Positions 9,391-18,409 of a stretch of DNA of 64,000 bases are shown here, one piece after another. The notes beneath the pieces were generated by a model, which ran no database searches, had not been told where the DNA came from, and saw only the letters and a program-made list of their open reading frames with translations. Location: the NCBI GenBank assembly GCA_963743035.1, contig CAVUOB010000002.1, positions 124,001-188,000 on the forward strand, given 5' to 3'. The stretch is from PALSA-911 sp963743035. Its GTDB lineage: Bacteria; Pseudomonadota; Alphaproteobacteria; Acetobacterales; Acetobacteraceae. The position numbers and the translations under genes were made by a program. Every line of letters begins with the position of its first letter. Position 1 is the stretch's first letter.

Positions 9391-10650
9391 TCAGCTCCAG
9401 CCCTTGAACGGCATTTGCGGGGCCATCGCCGCCATGCTGTCGGGCCAGACCGGGACGTAGTGCTTCTTGATCAGCTGCACCAGCAGCGTGGAGGCCAGCT
9501 TGTTCTGCCCGGTCTCGTCGTAGCTGATGCCGTTGTAGCCGATCATCAGCTGCTCCGGCTTCAGGTCGGTGGCGATCAGCGCGGCCTGGATCTTCGCCGG
9601 CTCGGTCGAGCCGGCGCGGTTGATTGCGTCCGCCAGCGCCAGGAAGCCCTGCATGGCGCGCGCCGAGGTATCGTCCAGCGCGTGGCCGGCGTGCTTCGTG
9701 TAGAGCTCGTTGACGATGTAGGAGTTCGAGCCGGGCTTGCCGACATCGAAGGAGCTGCGGTTGATCACGCCTTCCGCCAGGTCGCCGACCGCATCGATGA
9801 AGTTGGTGTCGGAGAAGCCGCTGTCGTCGCCGATCAGAATCGGCGGCTTGTAGTCGAGGTTGCGCATCGTCTTCATGAACAGGATGCTGTCCGAGGTGTA
9901 GCTGACGAAGATCACCACGTCCGGGTTCTCGTTCTTCAGCTGCAGCACCTGGGCGCTGACATCGGTGCTGTTGGCGTTGTAGGGGATGCGCAGATCGACC
10001 TTCAGCCCCTTGTCGGTCGCCGCCTTGATGATGGCGTCGCCGGTGGAGGTGCCGTATTCGGTGTTCTCGTTCACCACGGCGATCTTGTTCACCTTCATGC
10101 CGGCGGCTTTGCGCTGGAGCATGAAATCGGCGTAGGCGGCGCCGAAATGGGTGCCGATCGGGGTCGGGCGGAACAGCCACTTGAAGCCGCGCGCGGTCAG
10201 GCTGGGGGCGGAGGCCTCGCTGGCCATGAACGGAATGCCGTAGCGCTCGGCTACCGCGCTGGCGGTCAGGCCGCAGCTCGACTGGTAGGCGCCGACCATC
10301 GCCACCACTTTTTCCTGCGTGATCAGCCGCAGCGTCTGGCTCTGCGCCGTCGCCGGGTTGCCCTGGTGGTCGGTGAAGATCACCTCGATCTTCCACCCGC
10401 CCAGATTGGGCAGGCCGATTGTGGGCGCCAGCGGCAGTTTCGGCATTTCCGGATGCGCGGTGTTGATGATGTCCACCGCCACCTCGATCGCCTGCTTGGC
10501 CGCCGTGCCGGCGGAGGCCGCGCCGCCGCTGAGCGGGTAGGTGGCGCCGATGCGTACGGAATCCTCGGCCCGCGCGCCGGACGGCAGCAGGGTCAGGGCC
10601 GGCAAGGCCAGAGCAAGCCGCGACAGGCCGCGGCGGGTGGTCTTGATCAT
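9391..10650 (-). CDS. ABC transporter solute-binding protein, amino-acid/LIV type
   Basis: 419-residue periplasmic binding protein of the Leu/Ile/Val receptor family. The ATG at 10650 begins a signal with a twin-arginine-like start (TTRRGLSRLAL) and cleavage after GARA. The mature N-terminus VRIGATYPLSGG and the later YGTSTGDAIIK and SYTSDSILFMK segments are typical. No permease or ATPase gene is adjacent, so it either uses a transporter elsewhere or is an orphan receptor. Together with the PrpF-like gene it suggests uptake of a carboxylate rather than of amino acids (inference). Confidence 0.87.
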   Translation of the reverse strand: MIKTTRRGLSRLALALPALTLLPSGARAEDSVRIGATYPLSGGAASAGTAAKQAIEVAVDIINTAHPEMPKLPLAPTIGLPNLGGWKIEVIFTDHQGNPATAQSQTLRLITQEKVVAMVGAYQSSCGLTASAVAERYGIPFMASEASAPSLTARGFKWLFRPTPIGTHFGAAYADFMLQRKAAGMKVNKIAVVNENTEYGTSTGDAIIKAATDKGLKVDLRIPYNANSTDVSAQVLQLKNENPDVVIFVSYTSDSILFMKTMRNLDYKPPILIGDDSGFSDTNFIDAVGDLAEGVINRSSFDVGKPGSNSYIVNELYTKHAGHALDDTSARAMQGFLALADAINRAGSTEPAKIQAALIATDLKPEQLMIGYNGISYDETGQNKLASTLLVQLIKKHYVPVWPDSMAAMAPQMPFKGWS

Positions 10651-10808
10651 GGTCGTGTCTCCCGAATGCCGATGCGCGATGCGGCGCGGCGAAGGGGCAG
10701 TCCATCGTGAATGACCGGCGGCGTCAATCTTCCACCGCGGCCGAAGCTTTCGCCTTTCCTTGGTAAGGTCCAAGCTGGCTCAGGACGCGAAGCACGGAGG
10801 GCGGTTGC

Positions 10809-11942
10809 ATGCATGTCGGTATCCCCAAGGAGATCAAGACCCATGAATACCGCGTCGGACTGACCCCCGCCGGTGTGCGGGAACTGACGCGCCACGGCCA
10901 TGTCGTCACCGTGCAGGCCAGTGCCGGCATCGGCGCCGGCCTGTCGGACGCGGCCTACCGTGAGGCCGGCGCCCTGGTGGTGGATAGTGCCGAGGCGGTG
11001 TTCGCGACGGCGGACATGATCGTGAAGGTGAAGGAGCCCCAGCCGCAGGAGATCGCGCGGCTGCGCGAGGAGCAGATCCTGTTCACCTACCTGCACCTCG
11101 CCGCCGACAAGGCCCAGGCCGAGGCGCTGATGGCGTCCGGCGCCACCTGCATCGCCTATGAAACCGTCACCGACGCCCGCGGTGGCCTGCCGCTGCTGGC
11201 ACCGATGAGCGAGGTGGCCGGCCGGATGTCGGTGCAGGTGGGCGCGCATTGCCTGGAGAAGGAGCAGGGCGGTTCCGGCGTGCTGCTTGGCGGCGTGCCC
11301 GGCGTCGCGCCCGGCCGGGTGGTGGTGCTGGGCGGCGGGGTGTCCGGCACCAACGCCGCGCGCATGGCAGTGGGGCTGGAGGCCAGCGTGGTGATCATCG
11401 ACCGGTCATTGCCACGGCTGAAGGAGCTCGACCTGCAGTTCGGCCCGCGCGCCACTACGCTGTTCGCCACCACCGAGGCGATCGAGCGGGAGGTGCGGCG
11501 CGCCGACCTGGTGATCGGCGCCGTGCTGGTGCCCGGCGCCGCGGCGCCCAAGCTGGTGACGCGGCAGATGATCCGCGGGATGCGCCCGGGCTCGGTGCTG
11601 GTGGATATCGCCATCGACCAGGGCGGCTGTTTCGAAACCAGCCGCCCGACCACCCATTCGGCACCCACTTATATGGAGGACGGCGTGGTGCATTACTGCG
11701 TCACCAATATGCCCGGCGCGGTGGCGCGCACCTCCACCTTCGCGCTGACCAACGCGACGCTGCCCTTCGTGCAGGCACTGGCGCACAAGGGCTGGCGGCA
11801 GGCGCTGCACGACGACCCGCATCTGGCCGACGGGCTGAACGTGCTGGCGGGCAAGATCACGCATGAGGCCGTGGCGCAGGCGCTCGGGTTCGAATACGAG
11901 CCGGCCCATAGCGGGGAGTTCGATTTTTCCGCGTTTGTGTGA
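10809..11942 (+). CDS. ald: Alanine dehydrogenase
   Basis: 377 residues, the full length of the family. Ald converts L-alanine and NAD+ to pyruvate, ammonia and NADH in the cytosol. Seen: N-terminal VGIPKEIKTHEYRVGLTP, pyruvate-binding VKVKEPQ, the TYLHLA segment with its catalytic His, the NAD-binding GGGVSGTNAA, and C-terminal VTNMPGAVARTST. It is transcribed away from the solute-binding protein gene across a 158 bp spacer. The downstream gene converges. A GGAGG lies ~13 bp before the ATG at 10809. Confidence 0.95.
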   Translation: MHVGIPKEIKTHEYRVGLTPAGVRELTRHGHVVTVQASAGIGAGLSDAAYREAGALVVDSAEAVFATADMIVKVKEPQPQEIARLREEQILFTYLHLAADKAQAEALMASGATCIAYETVTDARGGLPLLAPMSEVAGRMSVQVGAHCLEKEQGGSGVLLGGVPGVAPGRVVVLGGGVSGTNAARMAVGLEASVVIIDRSLPRLKELDLQFGPRATTLFATTEAIEREVRRADLVIGAVLVPGAAAPKLVTRQMIRGMRPGSVLVDIAIDQGGCFETSRPTTHSAPTYMEDGVVHYCVTNMPGAVARTSTFALTNATLPFVQALAHKGWRQALHDDPHLADGLNVLAGKITHEAVAQALGFEYEPAHSGEFDFSAFV

Positions 11943-11959
11943 TCAGGGGGGGCGTGTGA

Positions 11960-12601
11960 TCAGCGCGTTTGTGAAATGGGCCCGTAGGTCCTGAACCGCT
12001 CCCGCGCCGCCTGCATTTCCGCCTCGGTCAGGATGCGCGGCGCGCCGGCGGAGCGCGCCAGCAGATATTGCCGGGCCAGGGTCTCCAGCAGCACCGCCGC
12101 CTGCAGCGCGCCGAGCGGATCGCGCCCGTGCACGATCATGCCGTGATTGGCCAGCAGGCAGGCGCTGCGGCCCTGGATCGCAGCGACCGCGAGTTCCGCC
12201 AGCTCCGGCGTGCCGAAGGTGACATAGGGCGCGCACCGCACGTCGTCGCCGCCGAACGAGACCACCATGTAGTGGAAAGCGGGCAGGGGCTCGTTCAGGC
12301 AGGCCAGCGCGGTGCAGGCATCGGAATGCGTGTGCACGATGGCGCCGGCTCGCCGGTCCGCCCGGTAGATCGCCGCGTGCATGTGCCACTCGCTGGAAGG
12401 GGTGATCGTCCCTTCCACGGCGCCATCCAGGCGCATGCCCACCAGCCCGTCGGCGGCGACGGTTTCCGCCGAGCAGCCGGACGGGGTGATGACCATGCCG
12501 GTCTTCGTCCGCACGCTGACATTGCCGGCGCTGCCGGCGTTGATGCCGAGCCGCGCCAGTTCCCGGTAGACGAAGGCGACCTGTTTGCGGGGATCGGTCA
12601 G
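11960..12601 (-). CDS. Class II aldolase/adducin-type lyase, apparent CTG start
   Basis: 213 residues if started at CTG 12601. It is a fuculose-phosphate-aldolase-like Zn enzyme: AGSAGNVSVRT, VITPSG, SEWHMHAAIY, IVHTHSDA (metal histidines) and LLANHGMIV. The N-terminal sequence (L/M)TDPRKQVAFVYRELARLG has the expected length only from this CTG, and no ATG, GTG or TTG lies nearby in frame. The CTGA at 12598-12601 overlaps the stop of the upstream hydroxyacid dehydrogenase gene, exactly where an ATGA would be expected. So either the codon is a rare non-ATG start or an A has been replaced by C. Substrate unknown. Confidence 0.82.
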   Translation of the reverse strand: MTDPRKQVAFVYRELARLGINAGSAGNVSVRTKTGMVITPSGCSAETVAADGLVGMRLDGAVEGTITPSSEWHMHAAIYRADRRAGAIVHTHSDACTALACLNEPLPAFHYMVVSFGGDDVRCAPYVTFGTPELAELAVAAIQGRSACLLANHGMIVHGRDPLGALQAAVLLETLARQYLLARSAGAPRILTEAEMQAARERFRTYGPISQTR

Positions 12602-13725
12602 CGGGGGATTTCCGGCGTGGTGGACAGCAGCGGGAACGCGCTGTGCACATGCGGCGCCGTCACCGGGGGGGCGCCGGCATGGACATGGCTGCGGTTCAGC
12701 GCCGACAGGCTGGTGACGCCGAGCAGCGCCAGCGCGATGGCCACCTCGGTCTCCAGCAGTTCCAGCAGCTGCACCACGCCGGAAGCGCCCTCGGCCGCGA
12801 GGCCGTAGCAATACATCCGGCCGATGGCGATCGCGTCGGCGCCGAGCGCGATGGCCTTCACCACGTCGGTGCCGCGGCAGAAGCCGCCATCCACCACCAC
12901 CGCGGCCTTGCCGCCGACGGCTTCCACCACCTCCGGCAGCACGTCCATCGAGCCGCGGCCATGATCGAGCTGGCGGCCGCCATGGTTGGAGACGTAGATC
13001 GTGTCCACCCCGTGCCGCACGGCGATGGCGGCGTCTTCCGCGGTGGCGATGCCCTTCAGCATCAGCGGAATACTCCATTTGTCCTTGAAGCGCTTGACAT
13101 TGTCCCAGTTGAAGCTGGCCTGGTACTCCACCCCGGTGGCGGCGGCGCGCCAGGGCTTGACGAAGCGCCTGGCGATGTCGCGTTCCCGGCGGCTGTAGGA
13201 TGCGGTGTCCACGGTGATCGCGAACTGCTCGTAGCCGGCATCGATCGCGCGGCGGACATAGTCGTTCACCCAGGCATCGTCGCCGCGGACATAGAGCTGG
13301 AAGATCCTGCGTCCCGACGTGGCGGCGGCCGCTTCCTCGAGCCCCGGCTTGGTCACCGAGCTGACGATGATCGGCACGCCGAAGGCGCTGGCGCCGCGCC
13401 CGGCCTCGGCGGCCCCGGCGGGATGGAAGGATTCGAGCGAGCCCACCGGCGCCAGCATCACCGGCAGGCGGGAGGTCTTGCCGAAGAAGCTGCCCGTGGT
13501 GTCGACATGGGAGACATCGCACAGCACGCGCGGACGCAGCGCGATGCTGTCCAGCGCCAGGCGGTTGCGGCGCATCGTGGTCTCCGTCTCGGTCGCGCCG
13601 ATCAGGTAGTCCCAGATGTTATCCGGCAGTTTCTTGCGCGCGGCGGCGACGAATTCATGCAGCGTCTGGTAGTCGCCGGTGGGCTCGCTCAGATGCGGGG
13701 CGTGGCTTTGCGGGACGTCGTTCAT
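12598..13725 (-). CDS. FMN-dependent 2-hydroxyacid dehydrogenase (lactate dehydrogenase-like)
   Basis: 375 residues. FMN-dependent alpha-hydroxyacid oxidase family: LPVMLAPVG, FQLYVRGD, ITVDTASYSRRERD and the active-site YVSNHGGRQLDHGRG with its catalytic His. It would oxidise an L-2-hydroxyacid such as lactate or mandelate to the 2-oxoacid, with electrons going to quinone or oxygen; the exact substrate is not readable. It overlaps the class II aldolase gene by 4 bp, indicating one operon in which an aldol-derived hydroxyacid might be handled. An MFS carrier lies 79 bp further on the other side and is read the same way. Confidence 0.88.
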   Translation of the reverse strand: MNDVPQSHAPHLSEPTGDYQTLHEFVAAARKKLPDNIWDYLIGATETETTMRRNRLALDSIALRPRVLCDVSHVDTTGSFFGKTSRLPVMLAPVGSLESFHPAGAAEAGRGASAFGVPIIVSSVTKPGLEEAAAATSGRRIFQLYVRGDDAWVNDYVRRAIDAGYEQFAITVDTASYSRRERDIARRFVKPWRAAATGVEYQASFNWDNVKRFKDKWSIPLMLKGIATAEDAAIAVRHGVDTIYVSNHGGRQLDHGRGSMDVLPEVVEAVGGKAAVVVDGGFCRGTDVVKAIALGADAIAIGRMYCYGLAAEGASGVVQLLELLETEVAIALALLGVTSLSALNRSHVHAGAPPVTAPHVHSAFPLLSTTPEIPR

Positions 13726-13804
13726 GGGGGGTCTCCATCCGAATTTCCGCCATCAGGCCCCGCGTGGGCCTGATCCGCAAGGGGGATAGTCCGGGAGCGA
13801 GCCG

Positions 13805-15043
13805 TCATGCCGTCACCACCGCGCGGTCCGGGCGGACGCGCCGGGCGGGGCGGGTTTCGGGCATCAGCATCCAGACCAGCAGGCAGGCCGCGCCGCCGGC
13901 AGCGGTCAACAGCAGAAAGGCCATGCGCATCCCGGCCGCGTCGGCGATCGCGCCCGCAAGCGTCGTGCTGACCGATGCGCCCACGCCGCCTGCGAGGCCG
14001 AATGCGCCGATGGTGAGGTTGAGGCAGCCGATCCGCCGGCTGACATCCGCGGCGATCACCGGCAGCATCAGGCCGAACACCGCGCCGCTGATCCCGTCCA
14101 GCACCTGCGCGGGGATCAGCAGCATCGGATAGGGCAGGAACGCGAGGATCAGGCCACGCAGCGGCAGCGCCAGGAAGCCGAGCAGAAGGATCGGGCGCCT
14201 TCCCCGGAGATTCGCCATGCGCCCGATCCAGGGCGACAGCGCCGCGGCCAGCAGCTGCGGCACGACGATGCAGGCGGAGATGATCCAGGAAGACGCCGCC
14301 TGATGCGCGACATAGGTGTTCAGCGCCAGCGGTAGCATGGCGGCGTTGGCGAGCTGAAACAGCAGCGCGCACAGCGCGAAGGCGACGAAGCCGCGCTCGA
14401 ACACGATATGCCAGTTGCGTTCGTCGCGCTGCCGCCGGATTGCCGGCGGCAGACGGGCCGCATGGTCGTCCTCTCCCGCCAGCGCGGTCATGTCCTTCTG
14501 CGGGATCGCCACCAGCGCCAGCAGCGCCGGCACGACCATGGCAGCGGTCAGCAGCAGCACGCCGCGTTGGGAGAGATAGGTCCCCCAAAGCCCCAGCAGC
14601 GCCGCGGCGGCTGCATTGCCGATCGAGGCGTAGCGGGCGTTGATGCCGATCTGCTCGCCGAAGGCATCGTGCCCGACCAGTGCCAGCGTCAGGGCGGCCA
14701 CCGCTGGCACCAGCGCGCAGCTGGCCAGGCCATGCAGGACCTCTGCGCCCAGCGCCGGCAGCCAACTTGGCCAGAGCGCCAGCATCAGGGCGCTCACACC
14801 GAGAACCGCCAGGGCCACGCCGGCGGCGAGGCGCTTGCGGCTGGTGGCGTCGATCAGCAATCCCGCCGGCAGCTGGCCGAGCAGGGCGGCGATCGTGCCG
14901 ACGCTGAGCGCGATACCGATATCGGCCTGGTTCCAGCCCCGCTGGGTCAGCCACACGGACACGAACGGCCCGAACCCGGTCTGCACCGCGGCAAGCAGCA
15001 GGTTCAGCAGACTGAGGGCGACGCGACTTTGCTTAACGGGCAT
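13805..15043 (-). CDS. MFS transporter
   Basis: 412 residues, about twelve transmembrane segments and a loop motif DATSRKRLAAG between TM2 and TM3. The ATG at 15043 (MPVKQSR) is preferred to upstream starts, which would add a polar 22-residue extension. A charged central loop (about residues 190-215) separates the two six-helix halves. It lies upstream of the hydroxyacid dehydrogenase-aldolase pair on the same strand, so it may import a carboxylate or sugar acid, though an efflux role cannot be excluded. Confidence 0.85.
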   Translation of the reverse strand: MPVKQSRVALSLLNLLLAAVQTGFGPFVSVWLTQRGWNQADIGIALSVGTIAALLGQLPAGLLIDATSRKRLAAGVALAVLGVSALMLALWPSWLPALGAEVLHGLASCALVPAVAALTLALVGHDAFGEQIGINARYASIGNAAAAALLGLWGTYLSQRGVLLLTAAMVVPALLALVAIPQKDMTALAGEDDHAARLPPAIRRQRDERNWHIVFERGFVAFALCALLFQLANAAMLPLALNTYVAHQAASSWIISACIVVPQLLAAALSPWIGRMANLRGRRPILLLGFLALPLRGLILAFLPYPMLLIPAQVLDGISGAVFGLMLPVIAADVSRRIGCLNLTIGAFGLAGGVGASVSTTLAGAIADAAGMRMAFLLLTAAGGAACLLVWMLMPETRPARRVRPDRAVVTA

Positions 15044-15158
15044 GGCTGACTCTTGGACGCAGCCATACCTGTACACGCTGCGGCCCGCGTGCCAAGAACC
15101 AGCCGCCAATGCAGGCCGGTGCCGCTGCCTGCGCCGGGGGGCGCGGGCGGCGGCGGGA

Positions 15159-16214
15159 TCAGGCCGCCTTGCGCTTGCCGATCAGCTCGCCATAGAGGCT
15201 CACATAGTCCTCCGCCATCCGCCGGGAGGTCCAGCGCTTGTCGAACTGCGCCCGCACCCGGGCATGGTCCAGCTCGCCGAGCCGGCCGATGGCGGCGATG
15301 GCGTTGTCGATGCGGGTGTTCAGATCGGCGCCGTCGATGATGAAGCCGGTGACGCCGTCGTCGATCACCTCGGGCACCGAGCCGCAGTTGAACGCGATCA
15401 CCGGCGTGCCGCAGGCCATCGCCTCGATCATCACCAGGCCGAACGGCTCCGGCCAGTCGATCGGGAACACCAGCGCCTTGGCGCCGGACAGGAAGGCCGG
15501 CTTCTGGCTGTCGTCGATCTCGCCGACGAACTCGACATGGCCCTGCGACAGCAGCGGCTTGATTTCGGTTTCGTAGTATTCCCGGTCGGCGTTATCCACC
15601 TTGGCGGCGATCTTCAGCTTGCCGCCGACGGCGCCGACGATCTTGATGGCGCGGTCCAGGCCCTTCTCCGGCGAGACGCGGCCGAGGAAGGCGTAGTAGT
15701 CCCGCTTGACCGGCTGCGGCGTCAGGAGGTTGCGCGGCATGCCGTGCAGGATGGTGCGCACCCAGTTCAGGTTCGGGATCGGCCGGCGCTGGCTGTTGGA
15801 GATGGAGACCATCGGCGCGTCGGGGAAGGTGCTGTAGACGTCGACGAACTCCTTCACGTCCAGCCTGCCGTGCACGGTGGTCAGGTACGGTACGCTCTGC
15901 CGGCCGAACAGCGACAGCGGGAAATAGTCGATGTGGAAATGCAGCACATCGAACTCGTCCTTCCGGCGATAGACCATCTCGACCATCTGGTAGTAGGTCG
16001 CCACCCAGTCGCGCACCGTGGGGTCCAGGCGGAGCGCTTCCTTGCGCATCGGCGCCAGCTTGGCCGAGGTGACCGAATCGCCGCTGGCAAAAAGCGTGAC
16101 GTCATGGCCCATGGCCACCAGCTCCTCGGTCAGCGAGTACACGACCCGCTCCGTTCCACCATAGAGCTTCGGCGGAACTGCTTCGAACAGAGGAGAAATC
16201 TGCGCAATACGCAT
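15159..16214 (-). CDS. GT4-family glycosyltransferase
   Basis: 351 residues from the ATG at 16214; the longer open frame upstream has no family similarity. GT-B fold: N-terminal AQISPLF with KLYGGTERVVYSL, and C-terminal FLGRVSPEKGLDRAI, WPEPFGLVMIEAMACGTPVIA (here shown in part, PEPFGLVMIEAMACG), the E-x7-E donor site. Retaining transfer from an NDP-sugar in the cytosol is expected. The gene is divergent from an ABC exporter and otsA across 289 bp, so the three may belong to one glycan or osmolyte locus. The acceptor is unknown. Confidence 0.87.
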   Translation of the reverse strand: MRIAQISPLFEAVPPKLYGGTERVVYSLTEELVAMGHDVTLFASGDSVTSAKLAPMRKEALRLDPTVRDWVATYYQMVEMVYRRKDEFDVLHFHIDYFPLSLFGRQSVPYLTTVHGRLDVKEFVDVYSTFPDAPMVSISNSQRRPIPNLNWVRTILHGMPRNLLTPQPVKRDYYAFLGRVSPEKGLDRAIKIVGAVGGKLKIAAKVDNADREYYETEIKPLLSQGHVEFVGEIDDSQKPAFLSGAKALVFPIDWPEPFGLVMIEAMACGTPVIAFNCGSVPEVIDDGVTGFIIDGADLNTRIDNAIAAIGRLGELDHARVRAQFDKRWTSRRMAEDYVSLYGELIGKRKAA

Positions 16215-16503
16215 GGCTATAGGCCACCTTTCGACTGAGGTAGGGACAGTAATCGACGCCAAATGTTTGGGGGTTTGACTTGGCATCAGGGTCGGATTTT
16301 CCAGGTTGGGAACATAAATCGCGATTGTGGCAAAAAATCGGCGCATTTTTCGAGCGCGATCAACCGGGTGGCGACGGCGGGCGGGGCGGGCAATCCGAAC
16401 CGCCCGACAATAGCGGAATTTTCGGCGCGCCCCAAAGATGCCACAGAGCCGGCGTAAGGGGCGGCTGCACTCCACTCCGACGTTGAAGAAGGAGCCGGCC
16501 TAG
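16215..16503. promoter_or_regulatory. Divergent intergenic region, presumed promoters
   Basis: 289 bp between the start codons of the GT4 gene and the ABC exporter. It is less GC-rich than its surroundings in 16250-16350. TTGACT at 16275-16280 looks like a -35 element, but no matching -10 sits at 16-18 bp, so no promoter is assigned. No inverted-repeat operator is obvious. Confidence 0.35.
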
Positions 16504-18369
16504 ATGGACATGAACATGGGCGATACCGGGCTGGCTGTCGCGCCCCCGAGGGATTTTGCGCCGAAGGATTCCTCGTCGGCGGATTTTTCGCGACAGGATT
16601 ACTCACGGCAGGATTTCTCGCGTCTGGGCCGTCGGCCGCTGGCGTTCCTGTTCAGCTTCGTTCGCCGCCACGCGCTCGGCCATGCCGTCATCCTGGTCTC
16701 GGTGATGCTGGCGGTGATCTGCTCGGTTTCCACCCAGTACGGCCTGAAACACCTGATCGACGTCGTCTCCAAGGGCCCGAACGCGGGCGGGGACGTTTGG
16801 GGTGCCTTCGCCGTCCTGTGCGTGCTGATCGCCGCTGACAACCTGCTGTGGCGGGTCGGCGGCTTCACCGCGGCGAAGGTGTTCGTCGCCGTGACCGGCG
16901 ATGTCCGCCGCGACCTGTTCGCCTATCTCTCTGGTCATTCGCCCAGCTATTTCGCCGACCGCCTGCCGGGCGGCCTGGCCAGCCGGGTCAGCGCCACCGC
17001 CACCGCCGTCTTCACGCTGGAGAATACCGGCGTGTGGAACGTGTTGCCGCCCTGCTTCGGCGTGATCTGCGCGGTCATCCTGATCGGCTCGGTCAATCCG
17101 CTGATGGCGGCCGCACTGGTGGCCATCGCGGCCGCGTTGGGCGCGGTGATCTATTGGCTGGCCCGCGCCGGCACCGGCCTGCACCGCGATTTTGCGTCCA
17201 AGGCCGCCGGGGTCGATGGCGAACTGGTCGATATCATCAGCAATATTTCCGTGGTGCGCGCCTTTGGCGCCAGCCTGCGCGAACAGCGGCGCATCAGCCG
17301 GACCATCGGGGCCGAGATGGGCGCGCGCCGTCGCAGCCTGGTCTATCTGGAGAAGCTGCGCCTGCTGCATGCGGTGATGACCGCGCTGCTGACCGCCGGC
17401 GTGGTCGCCTGGGGGATCCTGCTCTGGCAGCAGGGCCGCGCCACGGTCGGCGACATCGTGCTGCTGACCTCGCTCGCCTTCAGCATCCTGCATGGCACGC
17501 GCGATCTGGCGGTGTCCCTGGTGGACCTGACACAGCACGTCGCCCGGCTGGAGGAAGCCATCGGCGTGCTGCTGATCCCGCACGAATTGCCCGACGACGC
17601 CGATGCGCGCCCGCTGGTCCGTGGCCCCGGAGAGGTGCGGTTCGACCAGGTGGGCTTCGCCTATCCTGGCCGGGCCTCGGTGCTGAACCGCTTCGACGTG
17701 ACCATCGCACCGGGCCAGCGCGTCGGCCTGGTCGGCACCTCCGGCGCCGGCAAATCCACCGTGCTGTCCCTGCTGCAGCGCTTCTACGACGTGCATGAAG
17801 GCGCGGTGCGGATCGACGGGCAGGATATCCGCCGCGTCACCCAGACCAGCCTGCGCCAGGACATGGCGATCGTGCCGCAGGACATCTCCCTGTTTCATCG
17901 CACGGTAATGGAGAACATCCGCTACGCCCGCCCCGACGCGACCGAGGCGGAGGTGATGGCGGCCGCCGAGATGGCCCATTGCCGCAGCTTCATCGAAGCG
18001 CTGCCGGAGGGCTTCGCCACCATGGTCGGCGACCGCGGCGTGAAGCTCTCGGGCGGCCAGCGCCAGCGCCTGGCGATCGCCCGCGCGCTGCTGAAGGACG
18101 CCCCGATCCTGCTGCTCGACGAGGCCACCAGCGCGCTCGACAGCGAGTCGGAGCGGGCGATCCAGTCCGCCCTGGACCGGCTGATGATGGGGCGCACCGT
18201 GATCGCCATCGCCCATCGCCTGTCCACGCTGGCCAGCTTCGACCGCATTATCGTCATGGACCATGGCCGGATCGTCGATGACGGCTCGCCGGCGGAACTG
18301 GCATCCCGCTCCGGCCCCTATCGCGACCTGCTGCGCCAGCAGCAGCAAGGGGTTGCGGAAGCGGCGTGA
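16504..18369 (+). CDS. ABC exporter, fused permease and ATPase
   Basis: 621-residue half-transporter of the MsbA/lipid-and-drug exporter type. The ~45-residue hydrophilic N-terminus holds three near-repeats (DFSRQ, DYSRQ, DFSRL), followed by six transmembrane helices (about 50-330). The nucleotide-binding domain has Walker A GTSGAGKST (about 415), Q-loop IVPQDISLF, signature LSGGQRQRLAIARALL, Walker B ILLLDEATSAL and the switch His in AIAHRLST. It would work as a homodimer in the inner membrane. It is followed by otsA after 40 bp on the same strand. Confidence 0.92.
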   Translation: MDMNMGDTGLAVAPPRDFAPKDSSSADFSRQDYSRQDFSRLGRRPLAFLFSFVRRHALGHAVILVSVMLAVICSVSTQYGLKHLIDVVSKGPNAGGDVWGAFAVLCVLIAADNLLWRVGGFTAAKVFVAVTGDVRRDLFAYLSGHSPSYFADRLPGGLASRVSATATAVFTLENTGVWNVLPPCFGVICAVILIGSVNPLMAAALVAIAAALGAVIYWLARAGTGLHRDFASKAAGVDGELVDIISNISVVRAFGASLREQRRISRTIGAEMGARRRSLVYLEKLRLLHAVMTALLTAGVVAWGILLWQQGRATVGDIVLLTSLAFSILHGTRDLAVSLVDLTQHVARLEEAIGVLLIPHELPDDADARPLVRGPGEVRFDQVGFAYPGRASVLNRFDVTIAPGQRVGLVGTSGAGKSTVLSLLQRFYDVHEGAVRIDGQDIRRVTQTSLRQDMAIVPQDISLFHRTVMENIRYARPDATEAEVMAAAEMAHCRSFIEALPEGFATMVGDRGVKLSGGQRQRLAIARALLKDAPILLLDEATSALDSESERAIQSALDRLMMGRTVIAIAHRLSTLASFDRIIVMDHGRIVDDGSPAELASRSGPYRDLLRQQQQGVAEAA

Positions 18370-18409
18370 ACCTGTTCCACCATGCGACGAGCAACTAGGG
18401 AAAGAGATC

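Noticed and set aside
8228..10705. A fused 825-residue PrpF protein
   Set aside because: The extra upstream part lies out of frame over the solute-binding protein gene; a good start with ribosome site is at 9364.
16275..16303. Sigma-70 promoter with TTGACT
   Set aside because: No -10-like hexamer lies at 16-18 bp.
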